Of a stretch of 28,254 bases of DNA, positions 8,910 to 16,277 are shown piece by piece. Each line of letters starts with the position of its first letter. Positions within the stretch are counted from its first letter, which is position 1. The stretch is from contig JBDKIV010000092.1 of NCBI GenBank assembly GCA_039796935.1, positions 1 through 28,254 on the forward strand, written 5' to 3'. The translations under genes were made by a program, and so were the position numbers. The stretch is from VFMC01 sp039796935. GTDB lineage: Bacteria > Actinomycetota > Acidimicrobiia > Acidimicrobiales > Ilumatobacteraceae. Under the pieces are notes generated by a model, which made no database searches, was not told the origin of the DNA, and was given only the letters and a program-made list of their open reading frames with translations.

Positions 8910-9557
8910 GTGCACCTGAACCTGTCAGCCGATGATGTCCTCACCACCACGCGCGCCGTCCGCAAGCGCCTCGACTTCGACCGGCCGGTCGAGCGCGAGG
9001 TCATCGAGGAATGCCTGCAGATCGCCCTTCAAGCACCCACCGGATCGAACAGCCAGGGGTGGCACTGGATCATGGTGACCGAAGCCGACAAGAAGCAGGC
9101 GCTCGCCGACATCTACGCCCGCAACTTCCAGGAGTACGCCAAGTTCGCACAGTCGAACACCTACGAAGAGGGCGATCTCCGGCATGACCAACGAGATCGT
9201 GTGACCTCGTCGGCGATGTATCTCGTCGAGCACTTCCATCGCGTCCCGGTGATGATGGTGCCCTGCATCACGGGCTCCCTCGACCGGGCGCCCACGTTCG
9301 CCGCCGCGTCGGCGTGGGGGTCGATCCTGCCGGCGGTGTGGAGCTTCATGCTCGCTGCCCGCGAACGCGGCCTCGGCACGGCCTGGACGACGATCCACCT
9401 CATGTTCGACGGCGAACGCGAGGCAGCCGAGATCCTCGGCATCCCGGACGGGATCACCCAGGCAGGGTTGTTCCCGATCGCCTACACGATCGGCACCGAC
9501 TTCCAGCCGGCAAAGCGTCTGCCGCTCGACCCGATCCTGCACTGGGACCGCTGGTGA
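8910..9557 (+). CDS. Nitroreductase family flavoprotein
   Basis: The 215-residue product begins HLNLSADDVLTTTRAVRKRLDFDRPV and continues with QAPTGSNSQGWHWIMV (about 41-56). This is the two-part FMN phosphate and isoalloxazine-binding pattern of the nitroreductase fold. The C-terminal AARERGLGTAWTTIHL (about 150-165) and GIPDGITQAGLFPIAYTIG are the usual family ending. The family reduces nitro, quinone or enone groups with NAD(P)H as homodimers; the substrate here is unknown. A longer in-frame extension to 8571 exists, but the GTG at 8910 matches the family start. The extension would overlap the crotonase and its promoter region. The stop overlaps the next start by four bases (GTGA), so the two genes are very probably cotranscribed and translationally coupled. 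Confidence 0.82.
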   Translation: MHLNLSADDVLTTTRAVRKRLDFDRPVEREVIEECLQIALQAPTGSNSQGWHWIMVTEADKKQALADIYARNFQEYAKFAQSNTYEEGDLRHDQRDRVTSSAMYLVEHFHRVPVMMVPCITGSLDRAPTFAAASAWGSILPAVWSFMLAARERGLGTAWTTIHLMFDGEREAAEILGIPDGITQAGLFPIAYTIGTDFQPAKRLPLDPILHWDRW

Positions 9558-10357
9558 GCCCCGGGCGGGACTCTGCCGACGCGGCCGAGTTCCGCCGACA
9601 GGATGGATCGGCATTCCGGTTCGACTGGGGCGAAGACGGCCTCAGGGCTCTCGGGCCCACCTCGGACGTCGTCGTCATCGTCGACGTCCTCCGGTTCTCG
9701 ACCTCGGTCAGCGCAGCGATCGAAGCGGGCGCCACGGTCGTTCCGGCTCGGGACGCCGACGAAGCCGCAACGATCGCCAGAGAGCGCGGCCTTCTGCTCG
9801 CCGGTCCACGGGGCGAGGGCCCGGCCTCGCTCTCCCCGACCGACCTGCTGTGCCTCGGGCCCGGGTCGCGCGTCGTGCTGGCCTCGCTCGACGGAAGCTC
9901 GCTGTCCTGCCTCGCCGTCGACATCGGGGTGCGGTACGTGTTGGCCGGGTCGTTCCGCAACGCCGCTGCGACCGCCTCGGCCGCGGCCGAGCGCGCCGGA
10001 GCGGCCGGCGTGATCAGCGTGATCGCCGCCGGCGAACGCTGCCCGGGCGACGGGACCGTTCGCGCGGCGGTCGAAGACCTGCTCGGCGCCGGCGCCGTTC
10101 TGGCAGCACTCGATCCGGCAGCGGCCGTGTCGGGCAGGCGTTGCTCGCCCGAGGCGGCGGCAGCGCGGGCAGCGTTCGTCGCTGCCCGCCCGCAGCTGTT
10201 CGACTCACTCAGCCGGTGCGAGAGCGGGCGCGAACTCGAGGCGCGCCGCTGCGGCGACGACGTGGCGATGGCGGCAGCATGCGACGTCACCTCGTGGGCC
10301 GCCGTGCTCGAAGGGGGCGCGTTCGTGGCGCGCTCACCCGGGCGGCTGACGGGCTGA
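9554..10357 (+). CDS. ComB / 2-phosphosulfolactate phosphatase family protein
   Basis: The 267-residue protein has the ComB-family signature VVVIVDVLRFSTSVSAAIEAGA (about 39-60, split here only by the family's variable positions) followed by TVVPARDADEAA. Later family landmarks are the SRVVLASLDGSSLS block, the GSFRNAAATASAA helix and VISVIAAGERCPGDG. The middle block is unusual. Where classical members have a GNSP segment and a T-N-G-T motif, this one reads CLGPGSR and SLDGSS. The founding member dephosphorylates 2-phosphosulfolactate in coenzyme M synthesis in methanogens. Many bacteria without coenzyme M carry homologues, so the true substrate here is uncertain. The GTG at 9554 overlaps the nitroreductase stop by four bases and is favoured by that coupling. 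It converges on the GntR gene. Confidence 0.75.
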   Translation: MSPGRDSADAAEFRRQDGSAFRFDWGEDGLRALGPTSDVVVIVDVLRFSTSVSAAIEAGATVVPARDADEAATIARERGLLLAGPRGEGPASLSPTDLLCLGPGSRVVLASLDGSSLSCLAVDIGVRYVLAGSFRNAAATASAAAERAGAAGVISVIAAGERCPGDGTVRAAVEDLLGAGAVLAALDPAAAVSGRRCSPEAAAARAAFVAARPQLFDSLSRCESGRELEARRCGDDVAMAAACDVTSWAAVLEGGAFVARSPGRLTG

Positions 10358-10365
10358 TACCCGTC
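10348..10365 (+). terminator. Hairpin across the ComB-family stop codon
   Basis: GACGGG (10348-10353) pairs with CCCGTC (10360-10365) around a six-base loop that contains the stop codon. It lies between convergent genes ending at 10357 and 10398. No U-tract follows. Confidence 0.35.
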
Positions 10366-10397
10366 GTGACCCGACCGTCGATGCGGCCAGGAGTGTG

Positions 10398-11123
10398 TCA
10401 CTCGACCAGTCGCAGCCCGCTGGGCAGCGCGCTGGGCTCTGCCGAGGGCAACTCGACCACGAACTCGGTGCGCCTCGCCGGAAAGACGTGCTCGCTCATG
10501 AGTACCGGACGACCGGATGTGTCGGTGGTGATCCGCTCGCAGCGCAAGACCGGGCTCGAGGGCGGCACGGCGAGCAGTGCAGCGTCGGCTCCGTCGACCG
10601 AGTCGGCACCGATCGTCTGAGTTGCGCCGCGGACGTGGACGTCGAGCATCTCGTAGAACGGGTGCCGCTCGATGTCGCGTCGGCTCAGGTGCTGGGCGAG
10701 ATCTGCGGGGCACCAGACGGTGACGAGTGCGAAGGGCTCGCCGTCGGCGAGGTTGAGCCGTTTCACGCGGAGGACCTGATCCGTCCCCAGGACCTTGGCC
10801 ACACGAGCCGGCGCCGAGCGGTAGGCGAACTCGATGACGCGCCGTTCCGGCTTGATGCCGCGGCGCTCGAGCTGGCCCTCGATCGTGTCGAGTTCGTCCA
10901 GGCTCTGGCGGAGGGGTTCACCGGCGACGTACCACCCGAAGCCCTGTCGGGCATCGACGAGACCGTGATCACGAAGGATCTCGAGCGCGCGACGAATGGT
11001 GACACGGCTCACCCCGAACTCTGCGGAGAGCTCGCTCTCGCTCGGCAGGACCTGCCCGGCACCGACGCTGGACAGACGCGACCGCAGCTCATCGGCGATC
11101 TGTTGGTAGCGGATCGTCCTCAT
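10398..11123 (-). CDS. GntR-family (HutC subfamily) transcriptional regulator
   Basis: The 241-residue protein has an N-terminal winged helix-turn-helix: RYQQIADELRSRL, then LPSESELSAEFGVSRVTIRRAL and the wing GLVDARQGFGWYVAG (about 5-67). A UTRA ligand-binding domain follows (about 85-235; RVKRLNLADGEPFALVTVWC, then HPFYEML and VLMSEHVFPARRTEFVVEL), which places it in the HutC subfamily. Such regulators bind small metabolites, often sugar phosphates or carboxylates, and usually repress. I chose the ATG at 11123 because it starts right before the conserved RYQQIA. A start at 11156 would add 11 poorly conserved residues. The gene is divergent from aconitase with 116 bases between, which suggests control of aconitase and of itself. 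The effector is unknown; citrate is a guess. Confidence 0.9.
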   Translation of the reverse strand: MRTIRYQQIADELRSRLSSVGAGQVLPSESELSAEFGVSRVTIRRALEILRDHGLVDARQGFGWYVAGEPLRQSLDELDTIEGQLERRGIKPERRVIEFAYRSAPARVAKVLGTDQVLRVKRLNLADGEPFALVTVWCPADLAQHLSRRDIERHPFYEMLDVHVRGATQTIGADSVDGADAALLAVPPSSPVLRCERITTDTSGRPVLMSEHVFPARRTEFVVELPSAEPSALPSGLRLVE

Positions 11124-11138
11124 GGCCCGATCATGTTG

Positions 11139-11160
11139 GCACGTGCGCTGCAGCACGTGC
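11139..11160. promoter_or_regulatory. Twin GCACGTGC palindromes in the GntR leader
   Basis: Two identical copies of the self-complementary octamer GCACGTGC lie at 11139-11146 and 11153-11160, 14 bases apart start to start, with GCTGCA between. They are 16 to 37 bases upstream of the GntR start codon. They could form a hairpin in the leader RNA or serve as paired protein sites. No known factor is assigned. Confidence 0.35.
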
Positions 11161-11167
11161 GCGCCCG

Positions 11168-11197
11168 GCGAACTTGTATTAGAGTTGTCTACACCAA
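11168..11197. promoter_or_regulatory. Candidate GntR operator at the aconitase promoter
   Basis: The segment opens with GCGAACTTGTAT (11168-11179), which recurs exactly upstream of icd (26985-26996). Inside it are two ACTTGT-type repeats 11 bases apart (11172 and 11183). The second repeat leads into AGTTGTCTACACCAA (11183-11197). This contains GTCTACAC, a match to the HutC-subfamily consensus GTNTANAC, and it differs from the DasR site AGTGGTCTAGACCA at two of 14 positions. A possible -10 element TAGAGT (11180-11185) overlaps it, so a bound repressor would block aconitase transcription. A clear -35 is not visible. Binding by the neighbouring GntR protein is inferred. Confidence 0.5.
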
Positions 11198-11239
11198 GGC
11201 CGGAGCGACAGAGGCCGCAGCGGAGCAGAGGAGCCCCAC

Positions 11240-13504
11240 ATGAGCGTCACCGCAGGAACCCCCATCGAACTCGTCGACGGCGTCTACGCCACGCTTCCCC
11301 GAGCGGTCGCCGCCGGCCGGGCCAGGTTCGGCCGCCCACTGACCCTCACCGAGAAGATCCTGCTCAACCACCTGTACGACCTGGACGAGCCCGCCGAACG
11401 CGGCGGCACCTACAACGACTTCCATCCCGATCGCGTCGCAATGCAGGACGCGACGGCGCAGATGGCGCTGCTGCAGTTCATGACGGCGGGCCTGCCGACG
11501 ACCGCCGTCCCCTCGACCGTGCACTGTGATCACCTCATCTCGGCCAAGGTGGGCGCCCGCATCGACCTCGGGGTCGCCGTCGACACCAACCGCGAGGTGT
11601 ACGACTTCCTCCGCTCGGTCAGCGCCAAGTACGGCATCGGCTTCTGGGGGCCCGGCAGCGGCATCATCCATCAGGTCGTGCTCGAGAACTACGCATTTCC
11701 CGGCGGCATGATGATCGGCACCGACAGCCACACCCCCAACGCAGGCGGGCTCGGCATGGTCGCCATCGGCGTCGGTGGCGCCGATGCCGTCGACGTGATG
11801 ACCGGCTTCCCGTTCAACGTCCGCTGGCCGAAGGTGATCGGCGTCAAGCTCACCGGCACGCTCTCGGGGTGGTCGTCCCCGAAGGACGTGATCCTCGAGG
11901 TCGCACGCGTCCTGACCGTCGAGGGCGGGACCGGAGCGATCATCGAGTACCACGGCCCCGGCGCCGACAGCATCTCGGCGACCGGCAAGGCCACGATCTG
12001 CAACATGGGTGCCGAGATCGGCGCGACGTGCAGCGTCTTCCCGTACGACCACAACATGGCGATGTACCTGAAGGCGACCGGGCGGTCCGAGATCGCCGAC
12101 GCGGCCGACAAGGTGGCAGACCACCTGCGACCCGACGATGGCGCCGCCTACGACCAGGTCATCGAGATCGACCTCGATCAGCTCAAGCCGCTCATCAACG
12201 GACCGCACTCACCCGATCGCGCCAACCGGGTCGGCGATGCCGTGGGGGCCGAGGCACGCGCCAACGGCTGGCCGCTCGAGATCTCCTCGGCACTCATCGG
12301 CAGCTGCACCAACAGCTCGTACGAAGACATCACCCGCGCCGCGTCCATCGCCCGTCAGGCTGCGGCCAAGGGTCTGCGCGCGAAGACCGAACTGCTGGTC
12401 ACGCCAGGCTCCGAACAGACCCGAGCCACCATCGAGCGCGACGGATTGATCGCCGACCTCGGGGCGATCGGGGCGACCGTGCTGGCCAACGCGTGCGGGC
12501 CGTGCATCGGGCAGTGGGACCGGCCGGCGAGCGTGACCGGCCATCCCAACACGATCGTCAACTCCTACAACCGCAACTTCCCCAAGCGCAACGACGGCTC
12601 GGCCAACACGCTCAGCTTCGTCACGTCGCCCGACACGGTGATCGCCCTGGCGCTCGCAGGGAGGCTCGATTTCGACCCCACCACCGAGACGCTCACGGCC
12701 CCGGACGGGACCGAGGTGCGCCTCGAACCGCCGGTCGGCGAGGTGCTTCCCGACCGAGGCTACGACCCGGGGCAGAACACCTTCACCGCGCCCCCTGCCG
12801 ATGGTTCGGACGTGGTCGTCGAGGTCTCGCCCACCAGCGATCGGCTCCAGCTGCTGCAGCCGTTCCCTGCATGGGACGGCGGCGACTATCTGTCGCTGCC
12901 GGTCCTGATGAAGGCCAAGGGCAAGTGCACCACCGACCACATCTCGGCTGCAGGCAAGTGGCTCACCTACCGGGGCCATCTCGAGAACATCTCGGGCAAC
13001 CTCTTCCTCGGTGCGGTCAACGCGTACAACGACGCGGTCGGTGAAGGGACCGACGTGCGAGACGGAAGCACCGACACCTACCCGAACCTGGCCAAGAAGT
13101 ACGGCGAGGCAGGGATTCGGTGGTGCGCCATCGGTGACCGCAACTACGGCGAGGGGTCGTCGCGCGAACACGCCGCCATGGAGCCCCGATTCCGCGGGGG
13201 TGTGGTGATCTTCGCGCGGAGCTTCGCCCGCATCCACGAGACCAACCTGAAGAAGCAGGGCCTCGTCCCGCTCACCTTCGCCGATGCGTCCACCTACGAC
13301 CTCATCGGCGAGGACGACCGGATCAACGTGCTCGACCTTCCCCCGAAGCCCGGCCAGAACGTCCGCTGCCAGATCGTCAAGCCCGATGGCAGCACGATCG
13401 ACTTCGAAGGCGTCCACACCTTCAGCGACGAGCAGGTCGAGTGGTTCAAGGCCGGGTCTGCGCTGAACGTGGTTCGCCGCAAGGTCGCCGAGGGCGCAGC
13501 CTGA
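11240..13504 (+). CDS. acn: Aconitate hydratase, mitochondrial type
   Basis: The 754-residue enzyme isomerises citrate to isocitrate through cis-aconitate using a 4Fe-4S cluster. The cluster cysteines are visible as Cys356 (IGSCTNSSYED) and Cys419 and Cys422 (ANACGPCIGQW). Substrate-site stretches include HCDHLI (about 95-100), GTDSHTPNAGGLG (160-172), YNRNFPKRND, KGKCTTDHISAAGKW, GEGSSREHAA and RSFARIHETNLKKQG. The length and the SYNRNF-type sequence match the mitochondrial aconitase class (about 750-780 residues) rather than AcnA (about 900) or AcnB. AGAGGAG lies about seven bases before the ATG. The divergent GntR gene and the operator-like sequence at 11168-11197 suggest local control. 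It starts a possible two-gene unit with the nitroreductase 11 bases downstream. Confidence 0.96.
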   Translation: MSVTAGTPIELVDGVYATLPRAVAAGRARFGRPLTLTEKILLNHLYDLDEPAERGGTYNDFHPDRVAMQDATAQMALLQFMTAGLPTTAVPSTVHCDHLISAKVGARIDLGVAVDTNREVYDFLRSVSAKYGIGFWGPGSGIIHQVVLENYAFPGGMMIGTDSHTPNAGGLGMVAIGVGGADAVDVMTGFPFNVRWPKVIGVKLTGTLSGWSSPKDVILEVARVLTVEGGTGAIIEYHGPGADSISATGKATICNMGAEIGATCSVFPYDHNMAMYLKATGRSEIADAADKVADHLRPDDGAAYDQVIEIDLDQLKPLINGPHSPDRANRVGDAVGAEARANGWPLEISSALIGSCTNSSYEDITRAASIARQAAAKGLRAKTELLVTPGSEQTRATIERDGLIADLGAIGATVLANACGPCIGQWDRPASVTGHPNTIVNSYNRNFPKRNDGSANTLSFVTSPDTVIALALAGRLDFDPTTETLTAPDGTEVRLEPPVGEVLPDRGYDPGQNTFTAPPADGSDVVVEVSPTSDRLQLLQPFPAWDGGDYLSLPVLMKAKGKCTTDHISAAGKWLTYRGHLENISGNLFLGAVNAYNDAVGEGTDVRDGSTDTYPNLAKKYGEAGIRWCAIGDRNYGEGSSREHAAMEPRFRGGVVIFARSFARIHETNLKKQGLVPLTFADASTYDLIGEDDRINVLDLPPKPGQNVRCQIVKPDGSTIDFEGVHTFSDEQVEWFKAGSALNVVRRKVAEGAA

Positions 13505-13515
13505 GCGACGCTGCG

Positions 13516-14172
13516 ATGGACCTACGTGAGGGACTTCGTACCACCGGTGCGGTGCGCGGGTTCACGGATGACGTGGTCGACGACGACGTCATCCGTGCGA
13601 TCCTCGACGATGCACGGTTCGCGCCCAGCGGGGGCAACCAGCAGCCGTGGCGGGTCGCCGTCGTCCACGACGGAGCGATCCGCCTGCAGCTCGCCGATCT
13701 GATGCGGCCGGTGTGGGAGGAGTACGTGGGCGCTCAGTCGCTCGGCAAGCGGGCGTTCGCCTTCGGCCGCTCGACCGACGACCCCCCGCTGGCGATGCCC
13801 AACGCACTGATCGACGACATCACCACCGTCCCGGTGGTGCTGGCCGTCGCCGCCGACCTCACCAAGATCGCCATCATGGACGGCAACGTCACCGACAGGC
13901 CGCCGGTGGTCGGTGGTGCGAGCATCTACCCGTTCTGCTGGAGCATCCTGCTCGCAGCCCGCACCCGCGGGCTCGGAGGCGTGATGACCACCTTCCTGTC
14001 ACGTGCCGAGGCAGCCGCCGCCCCGCTGCTCCACCTACCGCCCGACCATGCGCTCGTGGCGACGATCTTCCTGGGTGTGCCCACCCATCAGAACACCAAG
14101 CTCCGTCGGCGCGACGTCGACGCGTTCGCGACCATCGATCGATTCGACGGTCCCCCGCTCGCGCAGCGGTGA
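13516..14172 (+). CDS. Nitroreductase family protein (second copy type)
   Basis: The 218-residue protein starts MDLREGLRTTGAVRGFTDDVV and continues with ARFAPSGGNQQPWRVAVV (about 33-50), the FMN-binding pattern of the nitroreductase fold. The later ILLAARTRGLGGVMTTFL (about 156-173) and HALVATIFLGVP are the family's C-terminal strand and helix. It is clearly different in sequence from the nitroreductase at 8910, so this is not a recent duplication. Substrate and partner are unknown. It begins 11 bases after the aconitase stop, which suggests a shared transcript. No good ribosome site is visible for the ATG at 13516. It converges on the desaturase gene. Confidence 0.82.
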   Translation: MDLREGLRTTGAVRGFTDDVVDDDVIRAILDDARFAPSGGNQQPWRVAVVHDGAIRLQLADLMRPVWEEYVGAQSLGKRAFAFGRSTDDPPLAMPNALIDDITTVPVVLAVAADLTKIAIMDGNVTDRPPVVGGASIYPFCWSILLAARTRGLGGVMTTFLSRAEAAAAPLLHLPPDHALVATIFLGVPTHQNTKLRRRDVDAFATIDRFDGPPLAQR

Positions 14173-14181
14173 CTCGTCTCC

Positions 14182-14209
14182 GACCGGGGACCGGTCAGGT
14201 CACCCGGTC
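14182..14209. terminator. Hairpin between convergent nitroreductase and desaturase genes
   Basis: GACCGGG (14182-14188) pairs with CCCGGTC (14203-14209), with a 14-base loop that itself contains the palindrome GACCGGTC. It covers the end of the minus-strand desaturase gene (stop at 14200-14202) and begins ten bases after the plus-strand stop. It could act in both directions. No U-tract is present. Confidence 0.35.
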
Positions 14210-15174
14210 ACGCCGGGCATGCGCTCGGCGAGCCCGGCCTTCGTCGCCGCTCGCTCGGTCGCCTCGCGCGCCCGATCGGCGAGTCGCTTGGCTGCCTTGC
14301 CGATGCGGCTGATCTGACGGATGAGCGCTTCGCGCGCGACCTCGGCCTCGGCGGTCAAGCCCTGGAGCACCTCGACCTTCCACCACTTCATCACCACGGG
14401 CTCGAGGATCTGGTCGTGGTGCTGACTGAGGTTGTACAGCCCGGCTCGAGCGATCGCATCGGCGTGCTGCTTGAAACCGGGGATGCCCGTCCCGGGCATC
14501 TCGAACTGCCGCACCTGCCGCTCGATGGCCGGCAGCACGAGCGACGGTGCGATCTCGAGCGCCGCCGAGGTGAGGTCTCGGTAGAAGAGGAAGTGGAAGT
14601 TCTCGTCGGCGGCGACCCGGCCGAGCATCTCGTAGCCCGCGGTCGCGACCGGATGGTCGCCGAGGTGATCGACGATCGCCTTGCCGGTGTTGCGATGGGC
14701 GATGCGGGTGGCCAGTTCTTGCAGCGCCACATACACGAAGCCGTCGATCGGTGTGACCGGATCGGGCACCTGACCACCCGACATCTGCTGCATCCGACCG
14801 TCTTCGACCAGACGAGGGTCGAGTGCTCGGGTGACGGTCAGGTAGTCCCGCATCGCGATCGAGTGACGGGCTTCTTCGGCGGTCCAGCGATGCGACCACT
14901 CGCGCCACACACCATCACGGCCGAACATCCGGTCGATCGTCTGGAAATAGTACGGCAGGTTGTCCTCGGTGAGCAGGTTGACGAACAGAGCGCTCCGGAC
15001 CGAGTCGGGCAGCGGGACCTCGGCAGCATCCCACTCGGCCCCCGGCACGAAATCCCGACCGAGGCTCCACGGCACGTACTCGTGCGGGTACCACGGCTTG
15101 CACGTTGCATAGTGCCGCTCGGTCAAACGCTCGGCAACGGGACGCAGTTCCTCGAGTAGCTCTGTCTCGCGCAT
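14200..15174 (-). CDS. Acyl-ACP desaturase (soluble diiron type)
   Basis: The 324-residue protein carries the diiron ligands of the stearoyl-ACP desaturase family. They are Glu70 (NLLTEDNLPYY), Glu101 and His104 (TAEEARHSIAMRDY), Glu153 (ALQELATRIAHRNT) and Glu191 and His194 (AADENFHFLFYRDL). The N-terminal YPHEYVPWSLGRDF is also characteristic. The enzyme uses oxygen and reduced ferredoxin to put a cis double bond into an acyl-ACP chain; actinobacteria use such enzymes for unsaturated fatty acids. The ATG at 15174 is chosen over 15399 because the upstream extension is basic low-complexity sequence that runs into the divergent gene. A possible -10 TAGAGT (15187 back to 15182) ends seven bases before the ATG, so the transcript may be leaderless. 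An 18-bp palindrome overlaps it. Confidence 0.9.
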   Translation of the reverse strand: MRETELLEELRPVAERLTERHYATCKPWYPHEYVPWSLGRDFVPGAEWDAAEVPLPDSVRSALFVNLLTEDNLPYYFQTIDRMFGRDGVWREWSHRWTAEEARHSIAMRDYLTVTRALDPRLVEDGRMQQMSGGQVPDPVTPIDGFVYVALQELATRIAHRNTGKAIVDHLGDHPVATAGYEMLGRVAADENFHFLFYRDLTSAALEIAPSLVLPAIERQVRQFEMPGTGIPGFKQHADAIARAGLYNLSQHHDQILEPVVMKWWKVEVLQGLTAEAEVAREALIRQISRIGKAAKRLADRAREATERAATKAGLAERMPGVTG

Positions 15175-15184
15175 CGCGGCAACT

Positions 15185-15202
15185 CTACCTACTGGTAGGT
15201 AG
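15185..15202. promoter_or_regulatory. 18-bp palindromic operator at the desaturase start
   Basis: CTACCTACTGGTAGGTAG consists of perfect 8-base arms around TG. It lies 11 to 28 bases upstream of the desaturase ATG, and its edge overlaps the likely -10 element, so a bound repressor would block transcription. The form and length fit TetR-family operators of fatty-acid genes. No TetR gene is present in the window, so the regulator must be encoded elsewhere. It could also influence the acyltransferase that starts 58 bases away in the other direction. Confidence 0.6.
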
Positions 15203-15259
15203 GGGCACCAGTCGCCTCGTCGGACGACAGGGCAGCCGACACGGAATAGTCTTCGTGGC

Positions 15260-16276
15260 GTGGGGACTGCCGAACGGCGCATGATGAGCATTCCAGCCGT
15301 CGCTGTCGTGGCAGTCGTGCTCGCCGCAACGGCGCCGATCTGGGCGCTGCTGACCGCTGTGGGCGACCTCGTCACCGGGCGACGGCGCCTCCCCACCACG
15401 CGCTTGCTCGCCTTCGCGCTGGCGTGGAGCTGGCTCGAAACCCTGGGTGTCGCCGCCAGCGCTGCGCTCTGGGCAGCGGGACGACGACGCGACCTCGCGT
15501 CGCACTACCGACTGCAGCGCTGGTGGGCCGCCAACCTCATGCGAGCTCTCCGGCGCACGACAGGGCTACGCGTCGAGGTCGAGCACTCCGAGGTGCTCCG
15601 TCCCGGACCCGTCATCGTCCTGTCGCGACATGCCAGCCTCGCCGACTCCTTGGTGAGCGCATGGCTCCTCACCTCGCTCGCCGACATGCGGCCGCGCTAC
15701 GTCCTGAAACGGGAACTGCTGCTCGATCCGTGCCTCGACATCGTCGGGCACCGGCTCCCCAACCACTTTCTCGACCGCGATGCCGCCGACTCGAGCGCCG
15801 AACTGGCGCAACTCACGCAGCTGGTGGCCGACCTCGGGCCACGAGACGCCGCGGTGATCTTCCCCGAAGGAACGCGGGCGACGCCGGCCAAGCGCACCAG
15901 GGCACTGGAACGGATCGCCGAGCGCGATCCCGAGCGTGCACGGCGGCTCGCACCCCTTCGTCACCTCCTGCCACCGCGACCTGCCGGGTCGATCGCCATG
16001 ATCGAGGGTTGCCCCACGGCGGACGTGGTCATCACCTGGCACACCGGCTTCGACGGCCTCGACACCTTCAGGGGCATCCGCCGCGCCCTGGGCCGCGGGG
16101 TTCCGGTGGCCCGCGTCGCCGCCACGCGCATCGCCCGAGAGACCATCCCGACGGGACGTACACTCGCCGACTGGCTGGATGCCCAGTGGCTCGAGGCGGA
16201 CCGCGCCGTCGCGGAGCTCTTCGGCCGTGACACACCCCATCGATCATCCTCTCGCCCCACGATCACACGGAGTTGA
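15260..16276 (+). CDS. PlsC-type lysophospholipid acyltransferase
   Basis: The 338-residue protein has the two hallmark acyltransferase motifs: HASLAD (His124 to Asp129, HX4D) and FPEGTR (201-206). One or two hydrophobic segments precede them (about 10-35 and 48-72), consistent with membrane anchoring. A VLKRELLLDP block (about 148-157) matches the acceptor-side motif. The family transfers acyl groups to lysophosphatidate or related lipids; the acceptor is not clear. The C-terminal 100 residues are longer than in minimal PlsC. The start is uncertain: GTG at 15260 gives the longest frame, but ATGs at 15281 and 15284 are equally possible and none has a clear ribosome site. The DUF1295 gene begins one base after its stop, so the two are cotranscribed. 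Confidence 0.8.
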   Translation: MGTAERRMMSIPAVAVVAVVLAATAPIWALLTAVGDLVTGRRRLPTTRLLAFALAWSWLETLGVAASAALWAAGRRRDLASHYRLQRWWAANLMRALRRTTGLRVEVEHSEVLRPGPVIVLSRHASLADSLVSAWLLTSLADMRPRYVLKRELLLDPCLDIVGHRLPNHFLDRDAADSSAELAQLTQLVADLGPRDAAVIFPEGTRATPAKRTRALERIAERDPERARRLAPLRHLLPPRPAGSIAMIEGCPTADVVITWHTGFDGLDTFRGIRRALGRGVPVARVAATRIARETIPTGRTLADWLDAQWLEADRAVAELFGRDTPHRSSSRPTITRS

Positions 16277-16277
16277 C

